From: Holophagales bacterium UBA2201
GTDB lineage: Bacteria; Acidobacteriota; Thermoanaerobaculia; UBA2201
Assembly: GCA_002327305.1 (NCBI GenBank)
Contig: DCUZ01000044.1
Coordinates: 16,459-61,714, forward strand
DNA: 45,256 nt
Reading direction: 5' to 3'
The stretch's first letter is position 1; each line of letters starts with the position of its first letter. Below the pieces are notes generated by a model. It had not been told where the DNA came from. It worked only from the letters and a program-made list of their open reading frames with translations, and made no database searches. The translations under genes were made by a program, and so were the position numbers. Below, in pieces: positions 19,216-27,639 of the stretch.

Positions 19216-22200
19216 ACCTCTCCGCGATCTTCATCCGCCGCCCGGTCATGACCACCCTGGTCATGGCCACCATCCTCATCTTCGGGATCATGGCCTACCG
19301 GTTCCTGCCGGTCTCCAACCTCCCCAACGTGGACTTCCCCACCATCTCCGTGTCGGCCTCCCTCCCGGGGGCCAGCCCCGAGACGATGGCCGCCTCCGTG
19401 GCCACCACCCTCGAGCGGCAGTTCTCCACCATCGCCGGCCTCGACAGCATGACCTCGGTCTCCTCCATCGGCTCCACCCAGGTCACCCTCCAGTTCGCCC
19501 TCCACCGGGACATCGACGCCGCGGCCCAGGATGTCCAGGCGGCCATCGCGCGCGTCCAGCGTTCCCTGCCGCGCGACATGCCCACGCCGCCGTCCTACTC
19601 CAAGGTCAACCCGGCCGACCAGCCCATCCTCTTCATCGCCCTCACCTCCCCCACCCTCCCCCTCTCCACCCTCACCGAGTATGGCGACAACTTCATCGCC
19701 CAGCGCCTGTCCACCGTCTCCGGCGTGGCCCAGGTGATGGTGTACGGATCACAGAAGTACGCCGTGCGGATCCAACTCGACCCGCGGGCGCTCACCACCC
19801 GCGGCCTGGGGATCGACGAGGTGGCGGCGGCGATCCAGGGGGCCAACGTGAACCTCCCCACGGGCACCCTCCACGGGCCCCACAAGGCCTTCACGGTGCG
19901 GGCCGACGGCCAGCTCACCGAGGCCGCCGCCTACAACGACGCCATCGTGGCCTGGCGCGACGGGATGCCCGTGCGCCTCCGCGACGTCGGAACGGCCCTC
20001 GACGGCGTGGAGAACGACAAGCGGGACGCCTGGTACAACACCGGGGAGCAGGCCCAGCGGGCGATGATCCTGGCCGTCCAGAAGCAGCCGGGCTCCAACA
20101 CGGTGGAGGTGGCCACGGCCATCAAGGCCATGCTCCCGACCCTGCGGACCCAACTGCCGGCCTCCATCCAGCTCAGCGTCCTCCTGGACCGCTCCGAGTC
20201 CATCCAGCACTCCGTTGATGACGTCAAGTTCACCCTCTTCCTGACGCTGTGCCTGGTGGTCATGGTCATCTTCCTGTTTCTGCGCAACCTTTCCGCCACC
20301 CTCATCCCCTCCCTTTCCATGCCCATGTCCATCGTGGGCACCTTCGTGGTGATGTATCTCCTCGATTACAGCCTGGACAACCTCTCGCTCATGGCGCTGA
20401 CCCTTTCCGTCGGCTTCGTGGTGGACGACGCCATCGTCATGCTGGAGAACATCGTCCGCCACCTTGAGATGGGGAAGAGCCCCTTGCAGGCGGCGCTCGA
20501 CGGCTCGCGGGAGATCGGGTTCACCATCGTCTCCATGACGCTGTCGCTCACGGCCGTCTTCATCCCCGTCCTCTTCATGGGGGGCATCGTGGGGCGCCTC
20601 TTCACCGAGTTCGCCATGACCATCGGGATGGCGGTCCTCATCTCCGGGTTCGTCTCCCTCTCGCTGACCCCCATGATGGCCAGCCGGTTCATCCGGCCGC
20701 CCCACGCCGTGCACCATGGGCGGCTCTACATGGCCTCCGAGCGGGGCTTCGACGCGACGCTGGGGCTTTACCGCGACTCGCTGGCCTGGGTGCTGGACCG
20801 CCGCCGGTCCACCATGGCCGCCCTCGCGGCCTCCCTCATCCTCATGGCCGTCCTCTTCCATTTCATCCCCAAGGGGTTCATCCCCAGCGAGGACATCGGC
20901 CAACTGTTCGGCCAGACCGAGGGGCTGGAGGGGAGCTCCTTCGAGGACATGGCCGCGCGTCAGCGGGCGGTGGCCGAGATCATCCGCCAGGACCCCAACG
21001 TGGAGGCCCTCATGTCCAGCGCCGGCGCTCGGGGCTCGGGGGGGCAGATGAACTCCGGGTTCGTCAACATCCGCCTCAAGCCCCGCCGCGAGCGGAAGCT
21101 CAGCGCCGACGAGGTGGTGCAGGAACTGCGGCGGAAGGCCTCCGCCGTCCCGGGCATCCGCGTCTACATCCAGAACCCACCCCCCATCAACGTGGGGGGG
21201 CGCTTCACCAAGGCACTGTACCAGTACACCCTGCAGAGCCCCGACACGAACGCGTTGTACGCCGCGGCCCCCCTCCTGGAGGAGAAACTGCGCGACCTCC
21301 CCATCCTGCAGGACGTCACCTCCGACCTGCAGATCAAGAACCCCGAGGTCAACCTGCGCATCGACCGGGACAAGGCCGCCGCCCTGGGCGTCAGCGCCCA
21401 GCGGATCGAGGAGGCCCTCTACAGCGCCTACGGGACGCGTCAGGTCACCACCATCTTCGCCCCCACCGACCAGTACGCCGTCATCCTGGAGTTCAAGAGG
21501 GAGTTCCAGGACGACCCCGACGCCCTGGGGCTGATGTACGTCCAGTCCGCGCGCGGCGGCCTCGTCCCCCTTAGCGCCCTCGCCGAGATCGAGCGGGGGG
21601 TGGGCCCCCTCTCCGTCAACCACTCGGGCCAACTGCCTTCGGTCACCCTCTCCTTCAACCTCCGCCCCGGCACTTCCCTCGGCGAAGCCGTGGACCGGGT
21701 GGACCGCATCGCCCGCGAGACCCTCCCCGACACCATCACCACCGGGTTCCAGGGGACGGCCCAGGCCTTCCAGGATTCCTTCAAGGGGCTGGGGCTCCTC
21801 CTCGTCCTGGCCATCCTGGTCATCTACATCGTCCTCGGGATCCTCTACGAGAGCTTCATCCATCCCCTCACCATCCTCTCCGCCCTCCCCCTGGCCGGGT
21901 TCGGGGCCCTGTTGACGCTGTGGATCTTCAAGGTCGAACTCTCCATCTACGCCTTCGTCGGCATCATCATGCTGGTGGGGCTGGTGAAGAAGAACGGCAT
22001 CATCATGATCGACTTCGCCCTCGAGGCCCAGCGGACGGAGGGGAAGGGCCCAAGGGACGCCATCTTCGAGGCCTGCCTCGTCCGGTTCCGCCCCATCATG
22101 ATGACCACCATGTCGGCATTGATGGGCACCCTCCCCATCGCCCTGGGGTTCGGCGCCGGCGCCGAGGCCCGGCGCCCCCTGGGCCTGGCCGTCGTCGGCG

Positions 22201-22322
22201 GCCTCCTCTTCTCCCAGATGCTCACCCTCTACATCACGCCCGTGTTCTTCCTGACCATGGACCAGTTCCAGCGGTGGCTGAGGCGGCATTTCGTGCGCGA
22301 TAGCCAACTGGAAGCCCAGTAG
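19212..22322 (+). CDS. RND multidrug efflux pump, HAE1 family (MdtB/MdtC-like)
   Basis: The 1036-residue inner-membrane pump is full length for the hydrophobe/amphiphile efflux family. It opens with SAIFIRRPVMTTLVMATIL and LPVSNLPNVDFPTISV. The twin six-helix repeats are split by two periplasmic domains, and the proton-relay Asp pair in helix 4 is present (LSVGFVVDDAIVMLENIVRH). The second half starts with the family's FIPKGFIPSEDIGQLFGQTE and contains GLVKKNGIIMIDFALEAQR. It moves drugs or other amphiphiles from periplasm to outside with proton entry as energy, as a trimer with the two preceding proteins. Organisation as channel, adaptor, pump, all within 3 bases or overlapping, makes one operon. 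A single pump gene suggests a homotrimer rather than an MdtBC-type mixed trimer. Confidence 0.95.
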   Translation: MNLSAIFIRRPVMTTLVMATILIFGIMAYRFLPVSNLPNVDFPTISVSASLPGASPETMAASVATTLERQFSTIAGLDSMTSVSSIGSTQVTLQFALHRDIDAAAQDVQAAIARVQRSLPRDMPTPPSYSKVNPADQPILFIALTSPTLPLSTLTEYGDNFIAQRLSTVSGVAQVMVYGSQKYAVRIQLDPRALTTRGLGIDEVAAAIQGANVNLPTGTLHGPHKAFTVRADGQLTEAAAYNDAIVAWRDGMPVRLRDVGTALDGVENDKRDAWYNTGEQAQRAMILAVQKQPGSNTVEVATAIKAMLPTLRTQLPASIQLSVLLDRSESIQHSVDDVKFTLFLTLCLVVMVIFLFLRNLSATLIPSLSMPMSIVGTFVVMYLLDYSLDNLSLMALTLSVGFVVDDAIVMLENIVRHLEMGKSPLQAALDGSREIGFTIVSMTLSLTAVFIPVLFMGGIVGRLFTEFAMTIGMAVLISGFVSLSLTPMMASRFIRPPHAVHHGRLYMASERGFDATLGLYRDSLAWVLDRRRSTMAALAASLILMAVLFHFIPKGFIPSEDIGQLFGQTEGLEGSSFEDMAARQRAVAEIIRQDPNVEALMSSAGARGSGGQMNSGFVNIRLKPRRERKLSADEVVQELRRKASAVPGIRVYIQNPPPINVGGRFTKALYQYTLQSPDTNALYAAAPLLEEKLRDLPILQDVTSDLQIKNPEVNLRIDRDKAAALGVSAQRIEEALYSAYGTRQVTTIFAPTDQYAVILEFKREFQDDPDALGLMYVQSARGGLVPLSALAEIERGVGPLSVNHSGQLPSVTLSFNLRPGTSLGEAVDRVDRIARETLPDTITTGFQGTAQAFQDSFKGLGLLLVLAILVIYIVLGILYESFIHPLTILSALPLAGFGALLTLWIFKVELSIYAFVGIIMLVGLVKKNGIIMIDFALEAQRTEGKGPRDAIFEACLVRFRPIMMTTMSALMGTLPIALGFGAGAEARRPLGLAVVGGLLFSQMLTLYITPVFFLTMDQFQRWLRRHFVRDSQLEAQ

Positions 22323-22341
22323 CCTGCTTATTGTCGGATTG

Positions 22342-22370
22342 TTGCGTAACTGATTGATAATCCCTATAAT
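22342..22370 (+). promoter_or_regulatory. Promoter of the nucleotidyltransferase pair
   Basis: TTGCGT (22342-22347) and a perfect TATAAT (22365-22370) at 17-base spacing lie between the pump gene and the next start. The leader would be about 12 bases and include a G-rich ribosome site. Confidence 0.6.
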
Positions 22371-22388
22371 GCATTACAGGGGCGGCGA

Positions 22389-22889
22389 ATGTACTATTTC
22401 GATATTCTCGACGGCCTCTTCAAGCATAAGATCCGATACCTCATCATCGGAGGGTTGGGGGTCAACCTCTACGGCGTGCCTCGAACCACGCAGGACATTG
22501 ATCTCGTCATTGCCATGGACCGGGAAAACATCCTCCGATTGGTCGGCCTGCTGACCGGGCTCGGCTACCGGCCCCGCCTGCCGGTGGAAGCGGAGAAGCT
22601 GGCCGATCCCCGGGAAGTGAAGGATTGTATCGAGAACCGCAACCTGAAGGCGTTCAGCTTCACCCACGGCACATCGGCCTACAAGGTCGTGAACATCGTC
22701 CTGGTCCATCCTTTGGATTTCGAGGGCGCCTTCGGACGGCGGACGGTCAAAACCGTCCAGGGGGTGGAGTTCAATCTCGCCTCCATTGACGACCTCATTG
22801 AGTGCAAGAAGTTCAGCGGCCGCGCCCAGGACCTGACCGACATCGCCCTGCTCCACAAGGCCAAGCGCTACCGGGAGGAGGGCCGATGA
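22389..22889 (+). CDS. Minimal nucleotidyltransferase (MNT/DUF6036-like, possible toxin)
   Basis: A cytoplasmic protein of 166 residues with the fold start of DNA polymerase beta-type nucleotidyltransferases: IIGGLGVNLYGVPRTTQDIDLVI (from residue 19; GG at 21-22, D36 and D38 as metal ligands). The C-terminal half ends in LASIDDLIECKKFSGRAQDLTDIALL, the helix found in AbiEii-like and similar enzymes. Relatives work as toxins (AMP or nucleotide transfer to tRNA or proteins) or as housekeeping transferases; the substrate cannot be read here. The stop overlaps the ATG of a 61-residue partner, an arrangement common in toxin-antitoxin-like pairs. A promoter just upstream and a strong terminator after the partner make the pair an independent unit. 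Confidence 0.75.
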   Translation: MYYFDILDGLFKHKIRYLIIGGLGVNLYGVPRTTQDIDLVIAMDRENILRLVGLLTGLGYRPRLPVEAEKLADPREVKDCIENRNLKAFSFTHGTSAYKVVNIVLVHPLDFEGAFGRRTVKTVQGVEFNLASIDDLIECKKFSGRAQDLTDIALLHKAKRYREEGR

Positions 22890-23071
22890 GCAAGGGGTTC
22901 GCCTACGATCTCGACGATGAGAAGATCCTGGAGTACATGAAGCTCTCCACCGAGGACAAACTGCGCTGGCTGGAGGAGATCAACGAGCTCACCCAGGCGG
23001 CGCTGAGCGACAGGGAGAAGCGGTTCCTCGAACTGCTCCGCGCCGGCGAGGTGGATCTGCCGGAAGAGTAA
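22886..23071 (+). CDS. Small partner of the nucleotidyltransferase (possible antitoxin)
   Basis: A 61-residue, acidic, all-helical protein, starting with MSKGFAYDLDDEKILEYM and containing LSTEDKLRWLEEINELTQ. Small proteins with a DKLRWLEE-like helix are, to my knowledge, often encoded next to this kind of nucleotidyltransferase. It overlaps its neighbour by four bases (ATGA) and has GGAGGAG just upstream. The tight coupling suggests a complex; an antitoxin role is inference. No DNA-binding motif is visible. Confidence 0.65.
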   Translation: MSKGFAYDLDDEKILEYMKLSTEDKLRWLEEINELTQAALSDREKRFLELLRAGEVDLPEE

Positions 23072-23111
23072 AAACACCCGTACGGAGCCAAGCCCGAAGA
23101 GGGCAAAGAGG

Positions 23112-23137
23112 GCGCCCCGGACGGCCGGGGCGCTTTT
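23112..23137 (+). terminator. Rho-independent terminator
   Basis: A perfect 9-bp GC stem (GCGCCCCGG with CCGGGGCGC) and four-base loop ACGG are followed by TTTT, 40 bases after the small partner gene. On the opposite strand the stem is followed by CCTCTTT, so it may also help end the convergent zinc-ribbon operon. Confidence 0.85.
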
Positions 23138-23160
23138 GCGTTGCGGGGAAAAAGAGGAAG

Positions 23161-23628
23161 TCAGGGGTTGAGATTGGCGCCGCAGGCGGCGCAGAACCCG
23201 AACTCCGGTTCGGCCGTGGCCTTGCAGGACGGGCAGGTTCTCTTCAGGGGGGCGCCGCAATGGGGGCAGTGGACGGCTTCGCGAGGGGCGTCCTTGCCGC
23301 AGGCACGGCAGGACTGGAGGAGGGGCTTGCGGGTGACGAAGTAAATGACGAACCCGATGAGGTAGGGAACGAAGGCCACCACGAGGACCCAGAGCGTGAC
23401 ATCCATCCCCCTCGCCCGGGAATCGTAGAACACGTAGAGGATGGCCCCCAGCCAGGCCCAGAGCAGGGCCAGGGCGAAGCAGACGGCGAAAATGAACAGG
23501 GCCAGGAAAGGGCCCGACATGGACCGTCCCAGGGCTCCCGCGGCCCCGGCGTATCCGAGGGAGGCCCCGAGGACGGCAGCGACGAACAGATAGGTGATGA
23601 CGAGGAAACGGAGAGTGGATTTAGGCAT
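23161..23628 (-). CDS. Zinc-ribbon membrane protein
   Basis: A 155-residue protein with three hydrophobic segments (about residues 6-32, 38-70 and 78-98). The third follows LYVFYDSRARGMD and reads like the phospholipase-D-nuclease N-terminal-type transmembrane motif (DVTLWVLVVAFVPYLIGFVIYFVTR region). Two zinc ribbons close the chain: C-x2-C pairs at CRAC, CPHC, CPSC and CAAC. The ribbons lie on the cytoplasmic side if the N-terminus is outside. It is the last gene of the sigma/anti-sigma operon, with an 8-base overlap with the anti-sigma gene, so it may be a further envelope sensor or target; no function can be assigned. Confidence 0.75.
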   Translation of the reverse strand: MPKSTLRFLVITYLFVAAVLGASLGYAGAAGALGRSMSGPFLALFIFAVCFALALLWAWLGAILYVFYDSRARGMDVTLWVLVVAFVPYLIGFVIYFVTRKPLLQSCRACGKDAPREAVHCPHCGAPLKRTCPSCKATAEPEFGFCAACGANLNP

Positions 23629-24088
23629 GACGCACCTCCTTCAGGGCGTTTGATTTCATGGCGATGGCACAGACCAGGGCGGTTGCCGTCCCAAGACCGA
23701 ACGCGGCCAGGACCGAGAGGACCACGCCGGGAACGGTTGGTCCCAGCGTCGCCGGCAGGACCCGGTGAAAAAGACCCGCCGGAAGCGCCACACAGAGGAA
23801 CAGGTTGAGGACCAGGGCCGCCGGCACCAGCCACAGGACCTGGCGGTATTGGGGCCGGTCGGCCAGACGGGCCAGGGTGCGCGCCCGGAGGGCGGGGGTA
23901 TAGAGGCGCCCTTCAACCGGCGGAACCGGCAGGGCTGCCAACCCCTCGGCGAACCGGGCGCAGGCGGGGCAGGTGTCCAGGTGGGCCCGGAGTGCATCAG
24001 GATCGTCAGTCCGGGGCCGCCCTTCGAGGGTCTCCTCCGTCAACCGTGCCCGGATCCGGGCACATTCAGCATTCAGTCGTTCATTCAT
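23621..24088 (-). CDS. Zinc-finger anti-sigma factor
   Basis: A 155-residue membrane protein with the anti-sigma zinc-binding signature HLDTCPAC (H-x3-C-x2-C, about residues 35-42) in its cytoplasmic N-terminal half. Two hydrophobic segments follow (about 84-106 and 120-144), so both ends may stay inside. It overlaps the ECF sigma gene at one side and the zinc-ribbon gene at the other. Such proteins hold the partner sigma factor at the membrane until a signal releases it. With only a short loop outside, the signal may come through the membrane or by way of zinc-thiol oxidation (inference). Confidence 0.85.
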   Translation of the reverse strand: MNERLNAECARIRARLTEETLEGRPRTDDPDALRAHLDTCPACARFAEGLAALPVPPVEGRLYTPALRARTLARLADRPQYRQVLWLVPAALVLNLFLCVALPAGLFHRVLPATLGPTVPGVVLSVLAAFGLGTATALVCAIAMKSNALKEVRHA

Positions 24089-24690
24089 GAGCGTTTTTTC
24101 TCCTTTCCATAGGCCTCGGCGAACTGCTCCACGGCCCTTTTCAGGCGGCTTTTCAAGGTCCCCAGGGGGACCCCCAGGATGGCGGCCGCCTCGTCATACG
24201 AGCGCTCCAGGTGGAAGCGCAGGGTCAGCACCTCCCGCTGGAGGGGCCCCACCGCCGCCATCGCCCGCGCCACCCTTGCCCGCCGCAGGTCGGCCTCCAA
24301 GGCCGCCTCCTGGCCCGCGGGTCCGGCCGGTTCGACCGGGACCTCGTGCCCCTGCCGGCGGCGGCGCCGGAGGAGGTCATAGGCCCGGTTGCGAGCCACC
24401 CTGAAGAGCCAGGGGGCGAAGGGTTCGCCGGGCCACAGGCGGTGGGACTTCTCCATCACCCGCACCCAGGTGTCCTGGAAGGCATCCTCGGCCGGTTCCC
24501 GGTCGCGCAAAATGCCGACGAGATAGCGCATCAGCGCTTCACCGTGACGGTCCATCAGGGCCCCGACCACCGTCCGGTCCCCGGCCTTCAAGGCCGCGAC
24601 CAGGTCGGCTTCCGTATCGGCGATGGGGCGGTTCAACGCGATCTCCACGCCCGGTTTACGCCGGGGGGGGCCGGAAGGTTCCATGGACAT
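24085..24690 (-). CDS. ECF-type RNA polymerase sigma factor (SigE/RpoE-like)
   Basis: A 201-residue sigma-70 family factor of the extracytoplasmic-function kind. Region 2 includes DRHGEALMRYLVGILRDREPAEDAFQDTWVRV and the -10 reading helix PWLFRVARNRAYDLLRRRRR. After a short linker, region 4 has LQREVLTLRFHLERSYDEAAAILGVPLGTLKSRLKRA, which reads the -35 element. There is no region 1 or 3. It directs transcription of an unknown regulon, usually including its own operon, when freed from the anti-sigma factor encoded next, whose start overlaps its stop. ATGs at 24690 and 24684 are both possible starts. Confidence 0.93.
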   Translation of the reverse strand: MSMEPSGPPRRKPGVEIALNRPIADTEADLVAALKAGDRTVVGALMDRHGEALMRYLVGILRDREPAEDAFQDTWVRVMEKSHRLWPGEPFAPWLFRVARNRAYDLLRRRRRQGHEVPVEPAGPAGQEAALEADLRRARVARAMAAVGPLQREVLTLRFHLERSYDEAAAILGVPLGTLKSRLKRAVEQFAEAYGKEKKRS

Positions 24691-24749
24691 TATGATACCT
24701 GCTTGGAGGCTGGGAGACCAGGAGGCGGGGACGGTCCCCCACCCAGTCG

Positions 24750-24836
24750 GTCCGTCGGGTCTTTTGAGTCTATTGGGTCTATCGGGTCGGTCCAGTTTTG
24801 GACCCTACGACCCGATGACTCAATGACGCTATAGAC
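24750..24836. repeat. GGGTC-rich short repeats with inverted repeat
   Basis: Between the divergent sigma and M16 genes, pentamers GGGTC/GAGTC recur every 9-11 bases (24757-24788). They run into an inverted repeat: ATCGGGTCG (24781-24789) matches CGACCCGAT (24808-24816) on the other arm, and an inner GTCCA/TGGAC stem closes a short loop at about 24790-24803. This could fold as a stem-loop in either transcript or bind a protein. Confidence 0.6.
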
Positions 24837-24875
24837 AGGTGCCTCGCCTTTCTCGCCGTTTCGGCAACCTTTCCC

Positions 24876-24884
24876 TGCTAAAAT
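24876..24884 (+). promoter_or_regulatory. Extended -10 box of the M16 gene
   Basis: TGCTAAAAT lies 32 bases before the start codon, giving a leader of about 25 bases that includes AAGGAGG. No convincing -35 is present, in keeping with an extended -10 promoter. Confidence 0.5.
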
Positions 24885-24915
24885 CGTATTGAATGGGAAT
24901 CCCCAAGGAGGTCGT

Positions 24916-27639
24916 ATGAAAAAAGCGTTCGTTCTGCTCCTGCTGTTCGTTTCCGTACAGGCCCTGGCCGTCACCCTGCCCCCGCTGAAAATCGAAACCT
25001 ACTCGCTCTCCAACGGGCTCCAGGTGTGCCTCTACGAAGACCACTCCACGCCCATTGTGGGGGTCAACATCAACTACTTCGTCGGCTCCAAAAACGAGAA
25101 ACCCGGGCGCACCGGCTTCGCCCACCTCTTCGAGCACATGATGTTCCAGGGTTCGAAGCACTTCAACGACGACTACTTCAAGGCCCTCGAGCCGGTGGGC
25201 GCCTTCGTCAACGGCGCCACCAGCCAGGACCGCACCCGCTACCTGGAGATCGTCCCCGCCAATTACCTGGAGCGGGCCCTGTGGCTGGAGGCCGACCGCA
25301 TGGGCTTCCTCCTCGACGCCATGACCCAGGAGCGCTTCGACAACCAGCTCGGCGTGGTGTCGAACGAGAAGCGGCAGAACTACGACGACGCCCCCTACGG
25401 CAAATCGTACGGCGAGGTCCTCAAGATCCTCTATCCTCCCCACCATCCCTATTCCTGGACCACCATCGGCGAGATCCCCGACCTGGAGGCCGCCTCCCTC
25501 GACGACGTGAAGGAGTTCTTCAACGCCTACTACACCCCCAACAACGCCGTCCTCACCATCGCCGGCGATTTTAAGCCCGCCGAGGCGAAGGCCCTGGTGG
25601 AGAAATACTTCGGCTCCATCCCCCCCGGCCCGCCCGTGGCCCGCCTCGACGCCTGGGTCCCCGCCATCGACGGCGTCAAGCGGATGGTGATGCAGGACCG
25701 CGTGCAGTTGGCCCGCCTCACCCTGATGTGGCCCACCATGCCCTACTACGCCCCCGGCGACGCCGAGCTCGACCTCTTCGCCAAGGCCTTCGGCCAGGGC
25801 AAATCGTCCCGGCTCTACCAGAAACTCGTCAAGGAAAAGGGGCTCGTCTCCGACGTGGCCGCCTACCAGGCCTCGGGACAGATCGCCTCCTCCTTCCGCA
25901 TCGTCGCCACCGCCCTCCCCGGCAAGTCGCTTAAGGAGATCGAATCGGTCATCCTGACGGAACTGGCCGCGGTCCTGAAGGGCGGCATCACCCCGGCCGA
26001 ACTGGAGCAGGGGCGCAACACCTTCGCCGCCGGCTTCGTGCGCGGGCTGGAGAACGTGGGCGGCTTCGGAGGCATCTCCGACCAGATCGGCGCCTATGTC
26101 CACTATCTGGGCAAGGCCGACAGGTTCCAGTGGGACCTGGACCGCTACCAGAACGCCACCCTCGACGGCGTGATGGCCGCGGCGCGGCAATATCTCAACC
26201 CCGCCACCAATTTCGGCGCCGTCGAGGTCCATCCCTTCGCCGACCTCAAGGCCGCCGAAGAAACCGTGGACCGCTCCATCATGCCCGGCCCCGCGGGTGA
26301 GTTAAAGCTCGACCTCCCCGAGCCGGCCGAATTCACCCTGGCCAACGGCCTGAAGGTCATCACCCTTCCCTACACCGAACTGCCCCTGACGGCCCTCCAC
26401 CTCGTCCTCCCCGCCGGCGCCGCGGCCGACCCCGGCGACAAGCCCGGGCTGGCTTCCCTCGCCGGCTCCATGCTGATGGAGGGGACGAAGACCCGCTCCG
26501 CCGAGGCCATCGCCGACCGGCTCGACTTCCTGGGCTCCGAGATGAACGTCCAGGTCGGGACCGACGGCGCCTTCGTCCGCGCCAGCTCCCTGACCGAGAA
26601 GCTCCCCGAGACGCTGGACCTGATGTTCGATGTCGTCCTCAACCCCACCTTCCCGGAGGGTGAGCTGGCCATCCTCAAAAAGAGGCGGGCCTCCGACTTC
26701 ATGCGCCGGCAGGATTCGCTCCAATACATCGCCGGCGCCGCGCTGACCAAGAATTTCTACGCCGGCCACCCCTACGGCCACCTGGACATCGGCACCCCCG
26801 AGTCGGTCTCGACCATGGCCGCCGCCGACCTCGCCGCCTTCCACAAGAAGTACTATCAGCCGCAGGCGGCCACCCTCATCATCGTGGGAAGCAAAACGGC
26901 CGGTGAATTGAGGAAACTGCTCGAGCCCTATGCCAAGGCGTGGCCCAAAGGCGACCTGACGGCCCGGGCCGTGCCCCCCACCGTCGCCCCCGCCGCCCCC
27001 AGGGTCTTTTTCGTCGACAAGCCCGGCGCCCAGCAGTCGGTGGTCTCCGTGGCCGTCCTCGGCCTCGACAGGACCAGCCCCGACTACGCCGCCGCCACGG
27101 TGCTCAACCATCTTTACGGCGGCTACTTCGGCAGCCGCCTCAACATGAACCTCCGCGAGGAGAAGGGCTACACCTACGGCGCCCGCAGCCGGTTCGCCGC
27201 ACTGGCGGCGCCGGGGTATTGGTCCTCCGGCGCCCCCGTCCAGGGAACGGCGACGGCCGACTCCGTCAAGGAGATCTTCAACGAGATCAACGGCATCCTG
27301 GGCGGCGAGCCGTTCGGGACCGAGGAGTTCGAGACCGTGAAGGCCAACCTGGTGCAGAGTCTGCCCCAGGAATTGGAAACCCCCTCCAACCTGGCGTTCG
27401 GCATGGAAGACGTGGCCCTTTACAAGCTCCCGCTGGACACCCTCAACCGGGAGTACGCCGCCCTCCAGAAGGTCGCCATCGCCGACATCCAGAAGGCCGC
27501 CCGAAAGTACTTCAAGGACGCCAAACCCCAGGTGGTGGTGGTCGGGGACAAGGCCAAGGTGCTGGAGAGCGTCAAGGCCCTCAACCTCGGCGATATCGTC
27601 TTCTGTGACAAACTCGGAAATCCCATCACTACTCCATAG
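24916..27639 (+). CDS. M16 family zinc peptidase, fused active and inactive halves
   Basis: A secreted or periplasmic protein of 907 residues. The ATG at 24916 is preceded by AAGGAGG and opens a clear signal peptide (MKKAFVLLLLFVSVQALA). The inverted zinc motif HLFEH (H70, E73, H74) and a glutamate at E151 (VVSNEKRQNYDD) fit the M16 rule HxxEH-x76-E exactly. The second half (from about residue 470) repeats the fold without the zinc motif but keeps LREEKGYTYGARSRF, the R/Y element that completes the active site in pitrilysin-like peptidases. So one chain holds both the catalytic and the partner half, as in PqqL and many bacterial zinc proteases. It cuts small peptides taken into its clamshell chamber. 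It overlaps the queG start. Confidence 0.94.
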   Translation: MKKAFVLLLLFVSVQALAVTLPPLKIETYSLSNGLQVCLYEDHSTPIVGVNINYFVGSKNEKPGRTGFAHLFEHMMFQGSKHFNDDYFKALEPVGAFVNGATSQDRTRYLEIVPANYLERALWLEADRMGFLLDAMTQERFDNQLGVVSNEKRQNYDDAPYGKSYGEVLKILYPPHHPYSWTTIGEIPDLEAASLDDVKEFFNAYYTPNNAVLTIAGDFKPAEAKALVEKYFGSIPPGPPVARLDAWVPAIDGVKRMVMQDRVQLARLTLMWPTMPYYAPGDAELDLFAKAFGQGKSSRLYQKLVKEKGLVSDVAAYQASGQIASSFRIVATALPGKSLKEIESVILTELAAVLKGGITPAELEQGRNTFAAGFVRGLENVGGFGGISDQIGAYVHYLGKADRFQWDLDRYQNATLDGVMAAARQYLNPATNFGAVEVHPFADLKAAEETVDRSIMPGPAGELKLDLPEPAEFTLANGLKVITLPYTELPLTALHLVLPAGAAADPGDKPGLASLAGSMLMEGTKTRSAEAIADRLDFLGSEMNVQVGTDGAFVRASSLTEKLPETLDLMFDVVLNPTFPEGELAILKKRRASDFMRRQDSLQYIAGAALTKNFYAGHPYGHLDIGTPESVSTMAAADLAAFHKKYYQPQAATLIIVGSKTAGELRKLLEPYAKAWPKGDLTARAVPPTVAPAAPRVFFVDKPGAQQSVVSVAVLGLDRTSPDYAAATVLNHLYGGYFGSRLNMNLREEKGYTYGARSRFAALAAPGYWSSGAPVQGTATADSVKEIFNEINGILGGEPFGTEEFETVKANLVQSLPQELETPSNLAFGMEDVALYKLPLDTLNREYAALQKVAIADIQKAARKYFKDAKPQVVVVGDKAKVLESVKALNLGDIVFCDKLGNPITTP

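Noticed and set aside
19749..22307. 852-codon open frame on the minus strand
   Set aside because: It lies fully antisense to the RND pump gene, whose protein has all family motifs. The frame is open because GC-ending codons give few stops on the other strand; its product is low-complexity Gly/Asp/His/Glu sequence.
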